Shown one piece after another: positions 32,619 through 39,936 of a DNA stretch of 39,936 nt (positions within the stretch are counted from its first letter, which is position 1; every line of letters starts with the position of its first letter). The stretch comes from Janibacter hoylei PVAS-1. Its GTDB lineage: Bacteria > Actinomycetota > Actinomycetes > Actinomycetales > Dermatophilaceae. Location: assembly GCF_000297495.1 (NCBI RefSeq), contig NZ_ALWX01000011.1, forward strand, positions 1-39,936, read 5' to 3'. The notes below the pieces were generated by a model, which did not search any database, had not been told where the DNA came from, and saw only the letters and a program-made list of their open reading frames with translations. The position numbers were made by a program, and so were the translations under genes.

Positions 32619-32867
32619 ATGGATTGGCGCGACCGCGCAGCCTGTCTCGACGAAGATCCCGAGCTCTTCTTCCCCATCGGCAACACCGGCCCCGCGATCG
32701 CCCAGATCGAGGAGGCCAAGAAGGTCTGCCGTCGGTGCGAGGTCGTCGACACCTGCCTCAAGTGGGCCATCGAGTCCGGCCAGGACGCTGGCGTCTGGGG
32801 CGGCCTTTCCGAGGACGAGCGCCGCGCGCTCAAGCGTCGCAAGGCCCGGGCCCGCCGAGCCGGCTGA
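32619..32867 (+). CDS. whiB1: WhiB-family iron-sulfur regulator (WhiB1/WblE type)
   Basis: 82 residues from ATG 32619 with AAGGAG 10 nt upstream. Four cysteines, C9, C37, C40 and C46, have the same spacing as WhiB1 of Mycobacterium tuberculosis and hold a [4Fe-4S] cluster sensitive to NO. The turn GVWGG and basic C terminus (ALKRRKARARRAG) that contacts DNA follow. WhiB1 binds the C-terminal domain of the primary sigma factor and is essential in mycobacteria. In M. tuberculosis it is also convergent with pdtaS, so the arrangement here is conserved. Confidence 0.9.
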   Translation: MDWRDRAACLDEDPELFFPIGNTGPAIAQIEEAKKVCRRCEVVDTCLKWAIESGQDAGVWGGLSEDERRALKRRKARARRAG

Positions 32868-32884
32868 CATCTGACCACCTGACC

Positions 32885-32914
32885 ACCGTCTCCGAGCACT
32901 CGCTCGGGGGCGGT
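32885..32914. terminator. Shared terminator between whiB1 and pdtaS
   Basis: ACCGTCTCCGAGC pairs with GCTCGGGGGCGGT (13 bp with two G-U pairs, 4-nt loop) and is followed by TTTCGTC. It lies 17 nt after the whiB1 stop and 20 nt before the pdtaS stop of the opposite strand. Confidence 0.65.
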
Positions 32915-32934
32915 TTCGTCGTGTCTGGCCCCGG

Positions 32935-34398
32935 TCAGCTCTCGACGCCGCCCAGACGCACGCTGAAGCGCACCCGCGTGCCGTGGGGCTCGGCGTCGTC
33001 CCAGCGGATCTGCCCGCCCAGGTCGTGCACCATCGAGGTGACGATGCGCGTGCCGAGGCCGGCCCGGCTGGGCCGAAAGCCCGTCGGGAGCCCCCGGCCG
33101 TCGTCGACCACGGTGACGCGCAGGATGTCGCCTTCGTCGTCCTCGGTCGTGCGCTGGGCGTCGACGTGGATCGAGCCGCCCTCGGGGATGCCGTGCTCGA
33201 CCGCATTTTGCACCAGCTCGGAGAGGATCAGCCCCACCGCCGTCGCGTCCTCGGCCCGCACGAGCCCGAAGGATCCGGTCAACTGGGAGTCGATGGCGCC
33301 GCTCGTGCGGGCCACTTCGACGATCGCGCGCAGACCGCGCACGGCGACGTCGTCGAAGTCGAGGGCTTCGGCGAAACCCGTGCTCAGCGCCTCGTAGATC
33401 ATCGCGATGACCCCGACGCGACGCTCCGCCTCGCCGAGCGCGGTCCGGGCCGAGGTATCGGGCACCCGGCGCCCCTGCATCCGCAGGAGCGCCGCGACGG
33501 TCTGCAGGTTGTTCTTCACCCGGTGGTGGATCTCCCGGATAGTCTGGTCCTTCGTCATCAGCTCGGCGCCGCGGCGCAGCAGCTCCGAGACGTCGCGAAC
33601 GAGGACGATCGCGCCGTGCCGGGTCCGACCGCGGTACAGCGGCACCGCGCGCAACGAGATCGCGGCACCCCGGGTCTCCAGGTCGGAGCGCCACGCGGCG
33701 CGGCCCATGGCGACGAGGGCCAACCCCTCGTCCATGTGGCTCGTCTGGCCGGGCAGGTCGCTCATCACCTGGACGAGGACCTCCCCCTCCACCGGCCCCG
33801 GGTGGCCCAGCTGACGGATCGCGCTCAGCGCATTGGGCGAGGCATACTCCACGCGTCCCGCCTCGTCCAGCCGGATCACCCCGTCACCGACCCGAGGGGC
33901 CCCGCGCCGTGCGCCGCTCGGGGAGGTCGCATGGGGCCAGGTGCCCTCCGCGACCATGAGGAAGAGATCGTCGCCCATCTCCGCGTAGGCCTCTTCGAGG
34001 CGGGTCTGCGGCCGACCACTGTCGAGCTGGTCGTGGACGCTGAGGATGCCGATCGTGCGGCCGGCCCGCCGGACCGTGCGCGCCCGCTCGTGGATGAGGT
34101 CCTGGCCCCGCTCCCGCACGTGCTCGCTCTGCCCCTCTTGCGCCGCCCGGTCCACGAGGTCGCCGAAGACATTGCTCGCCGGTTGCCCGACGACCTCCTC
34201 GACGAAGACCATCGGGCCGGTCATGGGGCGGGTGTGCGCCGCGGCGACCCACCCCCCTTCGTGCTCGACCCACAGCACGAGGTCGCTGAAGGACAGGTCG
34301 GCGAGCAGGTGCCAGTCCTCCACGAGCAGGTGGAGCCACTCGGCGTCCTCGGCCTCGAGGCCCGGGGTGATGCGCAAGAAGTCGGCAAGTGTCCGCAC
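32935..34398 (-). CDS. pdtaS: Two-component sensor histidine kinase PdtaS-like
   Basis: 487 residues from GTG 34396-34398. It has an N-terminal GAF-like domain (about 1-150), a PAS-like domain (about 175-280: VIRLDEAGRVEYASPNALSA), a HisKA_2 dimerisation helix with the phospho-accepting His in REIHHRVKNNLQTVAALLRM, and an HATPase domain (LILSELVQNAVEHG, VVDDGRGLP, GLGTRIV). It lacks membrane helices, so it is cytosolic. In mycobacteria PdtaS phosphorylates the RNA-binding antiterminator PdtaR; its gene lies beside whiB1 as here. pdtaR is not in this window, as in other actinobacteria where it is elsewhere. Confidence 0.85.
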   Translation of the reverse strand: MRTLADFLRITPGLEAEDAEWLHLLVEDWHLLADLSFSDLVLWVEHEGGWVAAAHTRPMTGPMVFVEEVVGQPASNVFGDLVDRAAQEGQSEHVRERGQDLIHERARTVRRAGRTIGILSVHDQLDSGRPQTRLEEAYAEMGDDLFLMVAEGTWPHATSPSGARRGAPRVGDGVIRLDEAGRVEYASPNALSAIRQLGHPGPVEGEVLVQVMSDLPGQTSHMDEGLALVAMGRAAWRSDLETRGAAISLRAVPLYRGRTRHGAIVLVRDVSELLRRGAELMTKDQTIREIHHRVKNNLQTVAALLRMQGRRVPDTSARTALGEAERRVGVIAMIYEALSTGFAEALDFDDVAVRGLRAIVEVARTSGAIDSQLTGSFGLVRAEDATAVGLILSELVQNAVEHGIPEGGSIHVDAQRTTEDDEGDILRVTVVDDGRGLPTGFRPSRAGLGTRIVTSMVHDLGGQIRWDDAEPHGTRVRFSVRLGGVES

Positions 34399-34439
34399 GT
34401 CGCGATCCTAGTGACGCAGCTCCCCGGGCCCGCCCCGGG

Positions 34440-37400
34440 TCAGCGGGTGACGGACCGTAGGGTCCGCAGCGCCACCGACAGTGCGGCCACCCCCGGCGAG
34501 GACAGCTGTCGGATCCCGCCGAGCTGGGTCTGGACCCGCTTGGCGGCCTCGTCGTGGTCGCGCGACCACGACTCGAAGCGCGCGGACGCGTCGGCCCCCT
34601 CGTGCTCGAGCACCGAGCTCGTCAGCGACTGGAGCGTGGCGTAGAGGTCGTCGCGCAGGGCGCCTCGAGCCATGGCATCCCACTGCTCCTCGCGCGGCAG
34701 GCGGGTGACGAGGATGAGCAGCTCGTCGATGCCGAAGGTCTCGGACAGCAGGTAGTAGGTCTCGGCGACCTCGAGGGTCGTCCGGCCGCTCTGCTGCGCC
34801 ATGTCGACGATGTCGAGGACCGAGTAGAGGTCGAGCAGGATCGCGGTGCGCCGGGCCAGGTCAGTCGGCACACCCGAGTCGACGAGGTCCTGCGTCTTGC
34901 GCACGAGGCGCTCGGCCTGCGAGCCCCGCAGCAGCTGCGGGATCTGCAGCGCGAGCTCGACGACCGGTGCGCTGAAGTGGTCGATCTCCTCCGAGACGTT
35001 GAGCCGGCCCGGACGGTTGGCGAGGAACCACCGCACGCCACGGTCCATCAGCCGCCGCAGCTCGAGGTAGAGACGGGTCTGCACGCGCGTGGGCACGACG
35101 TTGTCGAGCGCCTCGACGCGGGCGACGTAGTCGTCCAGACCGAAGACCTCACGGCAGACGAGGAAGGCCCTGGCCACCTGCGCCGACGTAGCGGAGGTCT
35201 CCTCGACCGCCCGCTGGACGAAGGTGATCCCGCCCCGGTTGACGAGGTCGTTGGCCACGGCGGTCGTGACGATCTCCCGACGAAGGGGGTGGGCCCGCAG
35301 CGCCTCGCCGTACGTCCCCTGCAACGGCGTCGGGAAGTACTCGGTCAGCTGCCGCTCCGTGGCCGGGTCGTCGGGCAGGTCGGACTTGAGGAGGTCGGCC
35401 TTGAGCGCGAGCTTGCTGTAGGCGAGCAGCACGGATAGCTCGGGAGACGAGAGCCCCTCCCCTGCCGCCAGGCGGTCGTGCACTTGCGCGCTGCTCGGGA
35501 GGAACTCGAGCTCGCGGTCGAGGTCACCGCGACGCACGAGGGTCTCCATGAGGCGCTCGTGGACGACGAGCATCGCCCCGTCCTGCGCCCGGGCATTGCC
35601 GAGCAACACGTTTTGCTCGTAGTTGTCGCGCAGCACCTGCTCGGCGACCTCGTCGGTCATCGAGGCGAGCAGCTCGACCCGGTCGGCCTCGTCGAGGATC
35701 CCCCGACGGATCGCCTCACCGAGCAGGATCTTGATGTTGACCTCACGGTCGGAGGTGTCGACACCGGCCGAGTTGTCGACGGCGTCGGTGTTGATGCGCA
35801 CCCCGGCCTTGGCCGCCTCGATACGGCCCCGCTGGGTGGCGCCGAGGTTGCCGCCCTCGCCCATGACCCGGGCACGCACCTGGCGTCCGTCGACCCGGAT
35901 GGCGTCGTTGGCGCGGTCGCCCACATCGGTGTGCGACTCGCTCGTCGCCTTGACGTAGGTGCCGATGCCGCCGTTCCACAGCAGGTCCACCGGGGCCTGG
36001 AGGACGAGGTGGATCAGCTCGTTGGGGGTGAGCGAGGTCGGCCCGTCGAGGCCGAGTGCGGCCGCGGCCTGCTCGCTCACCGGGATCGACTTGGCGCTGC
36101 GTGACCACACGCCACCGCCCTCGCTGATGAGCGAGCGGTCGTAGTCGTCCCACGTGCTGCGGGGCAGCTCGAAGAGGCGCCGGCGCTCGGCAAAGGACGC
36201 GGCCGCGTCGGGCTGGGGGTCGATGAAGACGTGCAGGTGGTTGAAGGCCGCGACGAGCCGGATGTGCTCGGAGAGCAGCATGCCGTTGCCGAAGACGTCG
36301 CCGCTCATGTCACCGATGCCGACGACGGTGAAGTCCTCGGTCTGGGTGTCGTGACCCAGCTCGCGGAAGTGGCGCTTGACCGACTCCCACGCGCCGCGGG
36401 CCGTGATGCCCATGCCCTTGTGGTCGTAGCCGACCGACCCACCCGAGGCGAAGGCGTCGTCGAGCCAGAAGCCGTACTCGCGGGCGATGGAGTTGGCCAG
36501 GTCCGAGAAGGTGGCCGTGCCCTTGTCCGCGGCGACGACGAGGTAGGAGTCGTCGCCGTCGTGCCGGACCACCCGGTCCGGCGGCACGATGGCACCGTCC
36601 ACACGGTTGTCGGTCACGTCGAGCAGGCCGGAGATGAAGGCGCGGTAGGCCGAGCGCCCAGCCTCCATCCACGCCTCGCGGTCGACGGTGGGGTCGGGCA
36701 GCTGCTTGCCGAAGAAGCCACCCTTGCTGCCCGTGGGCACGATGACGGCGTTCTTGACCATCTGCGCCTTGACGAGGCCGAGCACCTCGGTGCGGAAGTC
36801 GTCGCGGCGGTCGCTCCACCGCAGGCCACCGCGGGCGACCGCACCGAAGCGCAGGTGGACCCCTTCGACCTGCGGGCTGTGCACCCAGATCTCGAAGGCG
36901 GGGTGCGGCTTGGGCATGTCCGGCACCTTGGCCGGCTCGAGCTTGAGCGAGATCCGCGGCAGCGGCTCGCCCTGCTCGTCACGGATGAAGTAGCTCGTGC
37001 GCAGCGTGGCCGCCATGACGCCGATGAAGGCGCGGATGATCCGGTCGTGCTCGAGCGAGGTCACCGCCTCGAGCGCCGTCTCGATCCGGGCGACGACCTC
37101 CTGCTCGGCGGCGGCGCGAGCGTCGTCGGCCAGGCCGTCGAAGCGCTCGGGGTCGAAGCGCACCTCGAAGAGCTCGACGAGGTCGCGGGCGATCTCGTGG
37201 TGGTCGACGAGCGCGGTCTCGAGGCTCGTCTGCCCCCAGCTGCCGCCCGCCTGCCGCAGGTAGCGCCCGATGGCGCGCAGCAGGGAGACCTGCCGCCACG
37301 TGAGGCCGGCCCGGATGACGAGCGCGTTGAAGCCGTCGGACTCAGTGCGCCCCGAGCGAACGGCCGTGACGGCCGACTCGACGAGGCCGCGCAGGGCCTC

Positions 37401-39260
37401 GTGCGAGTGCGCCTCCCACACGGCCGGGTCGTCGACGCGCAGGCTGATGTCGTAGACGCCCGCGCGGACGCCGTCGGCCCGGGTGAGGGTGTAGGGCTCC
37501 TCCTCGATGACCTGGACCCCGAGGTCACGGAAGATCGGCATGAGGTCGTCGAGGATGAGCTCCTCGATGCTGAAGAGCTTGAAGCGGCGGATCCGCGGGT
37601 CCTCACCGCCGCCGTGCCCGCGGCGGGGGTCGTAGAGGGCACAGGCGAAGGGGGTGCCCTCGCCCAGCAGCACGAGGTTCTTCAGGTCCGCCACGGCCTG
37701 GGCCGCGTCGAAGTCGTCCTGGTAGTCGACGGGGAAGCCACCGGCCCACGGCTGCAGCAGCTGCTGGGCGACCTCGGCGCCGACGAGCTTGCCGGCGGTG
37801 CGCACGAGGCGCTCCTCCCACGTGAGGACGGCCTCGGCGATCGCCGCGTCGAGGGCGGTGGCGGCCTCGCCCTCGGGCAGCTCGACCCCGCGCGTGCCGC
37901 GCAGCACGTAGTAGAGCCGGGCCATCGGCTCGTCGGAGACGTGCGCGGTGAAGGACACCTCGTCGGCCCCCGTCGACTCGCGCAGGTGGTCCTCGATGCG
38001 GTGTCGCACGGCCGTCGTGTAGCGGTCACGGGGCAGGTAGACGATCGCGGTGACGAACTGCCCTCGGACATCACGGCGCAGGAAGGCCGCCGTGCGCATG
38101 CTGTACGCCATCTGCTGGATGCGTGTGACGACGGCGCGCAGGTGCTCGACGGGGGCCTGGAAGAGCTCGTCCCGCGGGAAGGACTCGAGCAGGCGGGTGG
38201 CGAAGGCGCCTGAGTGGCTGTCGCGGGCCCACCCGGACTCCGCGAGGATCCGGTCGACCTTGTCCCGGATGAGCGGGATGGTGAGCACCGAGCTCGTGTA
38301 GGCCGTCGACGAGAACAGCCCGGCGATGCGGCGCTCGACGACCTGCCCCGCCTCGTCGGTGAACCTCACGGCGACGAGGTCGGGGTGGGTGACACGGTGC
38401 ACGGGCAGGACTGCGTGCGACTTGCCGATCGAGAGGCAGCTGACGTCGGCGGTCTCGTGACCGAGTGTGCCGCCGAGCGGGGTGATGGCCTCGGCCGTCG
38501 AGTCGGAGCGCAGCATGCCCAGGCCGCTGCCGGGGATCGCGGTCACTGAGCCGTCGTCGGAGGCGAGGTCGAGCACGTGGTCCCGCGAGCCGATGAAGGT
38601 GAAGTGGTCGTCGACCAGCCAGCGGAGGAACTCCGCGGACGCGGTCTGCTCCTGGACGTCGCCGGTGCCGCGGCCCTGCTCGAGCAGGGCCGCGGCGTCG
38701 AGCACCTGATCGCGCATGGCGGACCAGTCGTCGACCGCCGCAGCGACCGCGTCGACGACCTCGGCCACCCGCTCACGCAGCAGCGACAGGTCGCAGGGCT
38801 CGGCCAGCTCGACGCGGATCCAGGACTCGTGGAGCACGCCAGCCTCGTCGTGCCCGGTGCGGGGGTCCTCGTCGAGGACCTCGAGGAGCGCGCCGTCGGC
38901 GTCCCGCCGGACGACGAAGAGGGGGTGGACGAGCAGGGAGACCCGGATCCCCTCGGACGCGAGCTCGCCGAGCACCGAGTCGACGAGGAAGGGCCGGTCC
39001 GCCGTGACGACGTGCAGGGCCCCGTCGACGACCTCGACGATCGTCTCCTGCGGGGCCCTCGTCGCGGCGACCTCGCGGTGGGTCGTCGCCATCGCGACGA
39101 GGTCGTGGGCACTGCGCTCGCGCAGCGCCACCTCGTCGGCGTGTCGCAGGTACCGCTCGACGAAGGCCGGGTCGACGCCGGCCGCGGTGGCGGCGGCAGC
39201 AAGCTCTCCGGCGATGCCGGGGGCGTTGTCGGTGACGGAGTGGGCAGGCAGCTGGGCCAT
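34440..39260 (-). CDS. gdh: NAD-specific glutamate dehydrogenase, large (180 kDa) type
   Basis: 1,606 residues from ATG 39258-39260, intact. This large single-chain enzyme deaminates glutamate to 2-oxoglutarate and ammonia with NAD. The N-terminal half carries regulatory, ACT-like domains (about 80-180: VVTADRPFLVDSVLGELA). The catalytic domain shows RGGLRWSDRRDDFRTEVLGL, KAQMVKNAVIVPTGSKGG (catalytic Lys residues, about 810-845) and VGIGDMSGDVFGNGM from the nucleotide-binding fold. The C-terminal helical domain (about 1200-1600) is also complete. Length fits the family (about 1,600-1,650). A 42-nt gap separates it from pdtaS. In actinobacteria its activity is controlled by GarA/OdhI; nothing in the window addresses that. 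Confidence 0.95.
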   Translation of the reverse strand: MAQLPAHSVTDNAPGIAGELAAAATAAGVDPAFVERYLRHADEVALRERSAHDLVAMATTHREVAATRAPQETIVEVVDGALHVVTADRPFLVDSVLGELASEGIRVSLLVHPLFVVRRDADGALLEVLDEDPRTGHDEAGVLHESWIRVELAEPCDLSLLRERVAEVVDAVAAAVDDWSAMRDQVLDAAALLEQGRGTGDVQEQTASAEFLRWLVDDHFTFIGSRDHVLDLASDDGSVTAIPGSGLGMLRSDSTAEAITPLGGTLGHETADVSCLSIGKSHAVLPVHRVTHPDLVAVRFTDEAGQVVERRIAGLFSSTAYTSSVLTIPLIRDKVDRILAESGWARDSHSGAFATRLLESFPRDELFQAPVEHLRAVVTRIQQMAYSMRTAAFLRRDVRGQFVTAIVYLPRDRYTTAVRHRIEDHLRESTGADEVSFTAHVSDEPMARLYYVLRGTRGVELPEGEAATALDAAIAEAVLTWEERLVRTAGKLVGAEVAQQLLQPWAGGFPVDYQDDFDAAQAVADLKNLVLLGEGTPFACALYDPRRGHGGGEDPRIRRFKLFSIEELILDDLMPIFRDLGVQVIEEEPYTLTRADGVRAGVYDISLRVDDPAVWEAHSHEALRGLVESAVTAVRSGRTESDGFNALVIRAGLTWRQVSLLRAIGRYLRQAGGSWGQTSLETALVDHHEIARDLVELFEVRFDPERFDGLADDARAAAEQEVVARIETALEAVTSLEHDRIIRAFIGVMAATLRTSYFIRDEQGEPLPRISLKLEPAKVPDMPKPHPAFEIWVHSPQVEGVHLRFGAVARGGLRWSDRRDDFRTEVLGLVKAQMVKNAVIVPTGSKGGFFGKQLPDPTVDREAWMEAGRSAYRAFISGLLDVTDNRVDGAIVPPDRVVRHDGDDSYLVVAADKGTATFSDLANSIAREYGFWLDDAFASGGSVGYDHKGMGITARGAWESVKRHFRELGHDTQTEDFTVVGIGDMSGDVFGNGMLLSEHIRLVAAFNHLHVFIDPQPDAAASFAERRRLFELPRSTWDDYDRSLISEGGGVWSRSAKSIPVSEQAAAALGLDGPTSLTPNELIHLVLQAPVDLLWNGGIGTYVKATSESHTDVGDRANDAIRVDGRQVRARVMGEGGNLGATQRGRIEAAKAGVRINTDAVDNSAGVDTSDREVNIKILLGEAIRRGILDEADRVELLASMTDEVAEQVLRDNYEQNVLLGNARAQDGAMLVVHERLMETLVRRGDLDRELEFLPSSAQVHDRLAAGEGLSSPELSVLLAYSKLALKADLLKSDLPDDPATERQLTEYFPTPLQGTYGEALRAHPLRREIVTTAVANDLVNRGGITFVQRAVEETSATSAQVARAFLVCREVFGLDDYVARVEALDNVVPTRVQTRLYLELRRLMDRGVRWFLANRPGRLNVSEEIDHFSAPVVELALQIPQLLRGSQAERLVRKTQDLVDSGVPTDLARRTAILLDLYSVLDIVDMAQQSGRTTLEVAETYYLLSETFGIDELLILVTRLPREEQWDAMARGALRDDLYATLQSLTSSVLEHEGADASARFESWSRDHDEAAKRVQTQLGGIRQLSSPGVAALSVALRTLRSVTR

Positions 39261-39294
39261 GGGTGGGGCGTCCTCGATCTGCGTCGCAACTGGT

Positions 39295-39318
39295 CATCGG
39301 GACCTCGCTGTCCCGATG
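39295..39318. promoter_or_regulatory. Inverted repeat upstream of glutamate dehydrogenase
   Basis: CATCGGGAC and GTCCCGATG form perfect 9-bp arms around a 6-nt loop, 34 nt before the gdh start on the opposite strand. It could be an operator or form a hairpin in the mRNA leader. Confidence 0.4.
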
Positions 39319-39344
39319 GTCGGAGCCTAGCGCTCATGATCTAC

Positions 39345-39354
39345 GTCACGTGAC
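39345..39354. promoter_or_regulatory. GTCACGTGAC palindrome in the divergent region
   Basis: A perfect 10-bp palindrome midway between gdh and the divergent small gene at 39433. The binding protein is unknown; short palindromes in GC-rich DNA can also arise by chance. Confidence 0.3.
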
Positions 39355-39432
39355 CGGCCCGATGCTCGAAGGGGCGACGTCTGTGGACGACGCCCGCGAC
39401 CGACGAGAGGGCGCGGCTAGGCTGTCCGGACC

Positions 39433-39717
39433 ATGCCCCCTTCGCACCCTCGACCGGAGGACCTCACGGCTCTCGGCACCGCCCTGTCGGCCGCGGCCGA
39501 GTCCGCGGCCACCGGGGGCGAGGCCCTGCTCGACACGATGGTCTCGGTCGGCGACCACGCCACCCAGACGGCGGTCGACGCGTTGGTCGACGCCGCGATC
39601 GACACGCTGCGGGAGCTGTCCGCGTCCTGCCGCGAGATCTCCCTCGCCGTCTCCGGCCACGCGAGCCCGTCCGCGGTCTCTCGGTCCCCCGTGACGACCC
39701 CGCGGGGCACAGCATGA
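39433..39717 (+). CDS. Small helical protein upstream of a WXG100-like gene
   Basis: 94 residues, ATG 39433; TAGGCT 10 nt upstream may be a -10 element of a short-leader transcript. The sequence is almost all alpha-helical and Ala/Ser-rich (LTALGTALSAAAESAATGG, DHATQTAVDALVDAAIDTLRELS), with a low-complexity tail (SRSPVTTPRGTA). Its start-stop overlap with the next gene (ATGA) and size resemble the first gene of ESX substrate pairs, but it lacks a central WXG. It may be a partner or chaperone of the following protein. Confidence 0.5.
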   Translation: MPPSHPRPEDLTALGTALSAAAESAATGGEALLDTMVSVGDHATQTAVDALVDAAIDTLRELSASCREISLAVSGHASPSAVSRSPVTTPRGTA

Positions 39718-39936
39718 ACCACCCGCTCCTCGGCGACCCGGCCTCCGTCAGCGCGCTCGGTGCAACCCTGCGCCGCACCGCCCTGGAGCTGACCGCCCAC
39801 GCCGACCGGGTGCGCGCCACCCTCGACGACGCCTCTCCCGGGTGGACGGGGCCGCGCGCGGTCGCGACCCGGCAGCGTGTCGACCGGGTGGCGGCGTCCG
39901 CCGCGGCCAGCGCCGCGACCCTCGACGAGTGCGCGC
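39714..39936 (+). CDS. WXG100-like protein, 5' part
   Basis: 74 residues from ATG 39714 before the window ends. A helix (SALGATLRRTALELTAHADR) leads to the turn SPGWTGPRAVAT, which has the W-x-G motif of WXG100/ESAT-6 proteins, and a second Ala-rich helix (VDRVAASAAASAATLDE) starts. These proteins are helical hairpins exported by type VII secretion systems. It overlaps the preceding gene by 4 nt. The FHA-FtsK ATPase 9 kb upstream is a possible motor. The 3' end lies beyond the window, so size and any toxin domain are unknown. Confidence 0.55.
   Translation, partial: MNHPLLGDPASVSALGATLRRTALELTAHADRVRATLDDASPGWTGPRAVATRQRVDRVAASAAASAATLDECA

Noticed and set aside
36231..38213. 660-codon open frame on the plus strand
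   Set aside because: Shadow of the glutamate dehydrogenase gene.
1..39936. CRISPR array, rRNA or tRNA genes
   Set aside because: No regularly spaced repeats and no recognisable RNA gene were seen by reading; a search program was not available.

Overview
The window is high-GC DNA from an actinobacterium. The right part carries whiB1 and pdtaS facing each other, a 1,606-residue NAD-dependent glutamate dehydrogenase, a CpaF fragment, actinobacterial leaderless-style promoters (TAnnnT 6-9 nt before the start codon) and a BioQ-like operator. A Micrococcales relative, perhaps Intrasporangiaceae/Dermatophilaceae, fits best. That placement is inference from gene content only.

Positions 1 to about 21,640 form an accessory region. 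It opens with the end of a DUF3800-type gene and a three-gene overlapping minus-strand operon (ImmA/IrrE-like peptidase, DUF3263-like protein, lipoprotein). Prophage lysis genes follow: a PGRP-type amidase, a small membrane protein and a holin. Next come a lower-GC AAA ATPase, several small genes, a gene cut by a complete IS3-family element, and an OLD-like ABC-ATPase/TOPRIM protein split into two frames. An RHH antitoxin-like gene, a protein with a C-terminal C2H2 zinc finger, a serine-recombinase remnant, a HEPN-like protein, a zinc-ribbon protein and unknowns lead to a type I restriction-modification operon (hsdM-hsdS-hsdR). The region ends where a cpaF-like gene breaks off after about 89 codons, near 21,638.

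From about 21,900 the gene content looks chromosomal. A tightly overlapping operon encodes the biotin transporter S component BioY, a short acyl-CoA ligase, a thiolase, and the transporter's ATPase and transmembrane subunits (bioM, bioN). A putative BioQ operator lies upstream. Next is a type VII secretion-like FtsK/SpoIIIE ATPase with ubiquitin-like and FHA domains, converging on an amidase-signature enzyme and a four-helix membrane protein. whiB1 and pdtaS converge on a shared terminator, followed by the large glutamate dehydrogenase. At the right edge two overlapping small genes begin, the second WXG100-like, which may relate to the FHA-FtsK ATPase.

A feature of the whole window is a set of eight probable single-base length errors, mostly in C or G runs. 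They break hsdR, the OLD-like gene, the thiolase (twice), the FHA-FtsK ATPase (twice) and two small membrane-protein genes. Each is repaired by one base, so the 'pseudogene' calls may reflect sequencing errors rather than decay.
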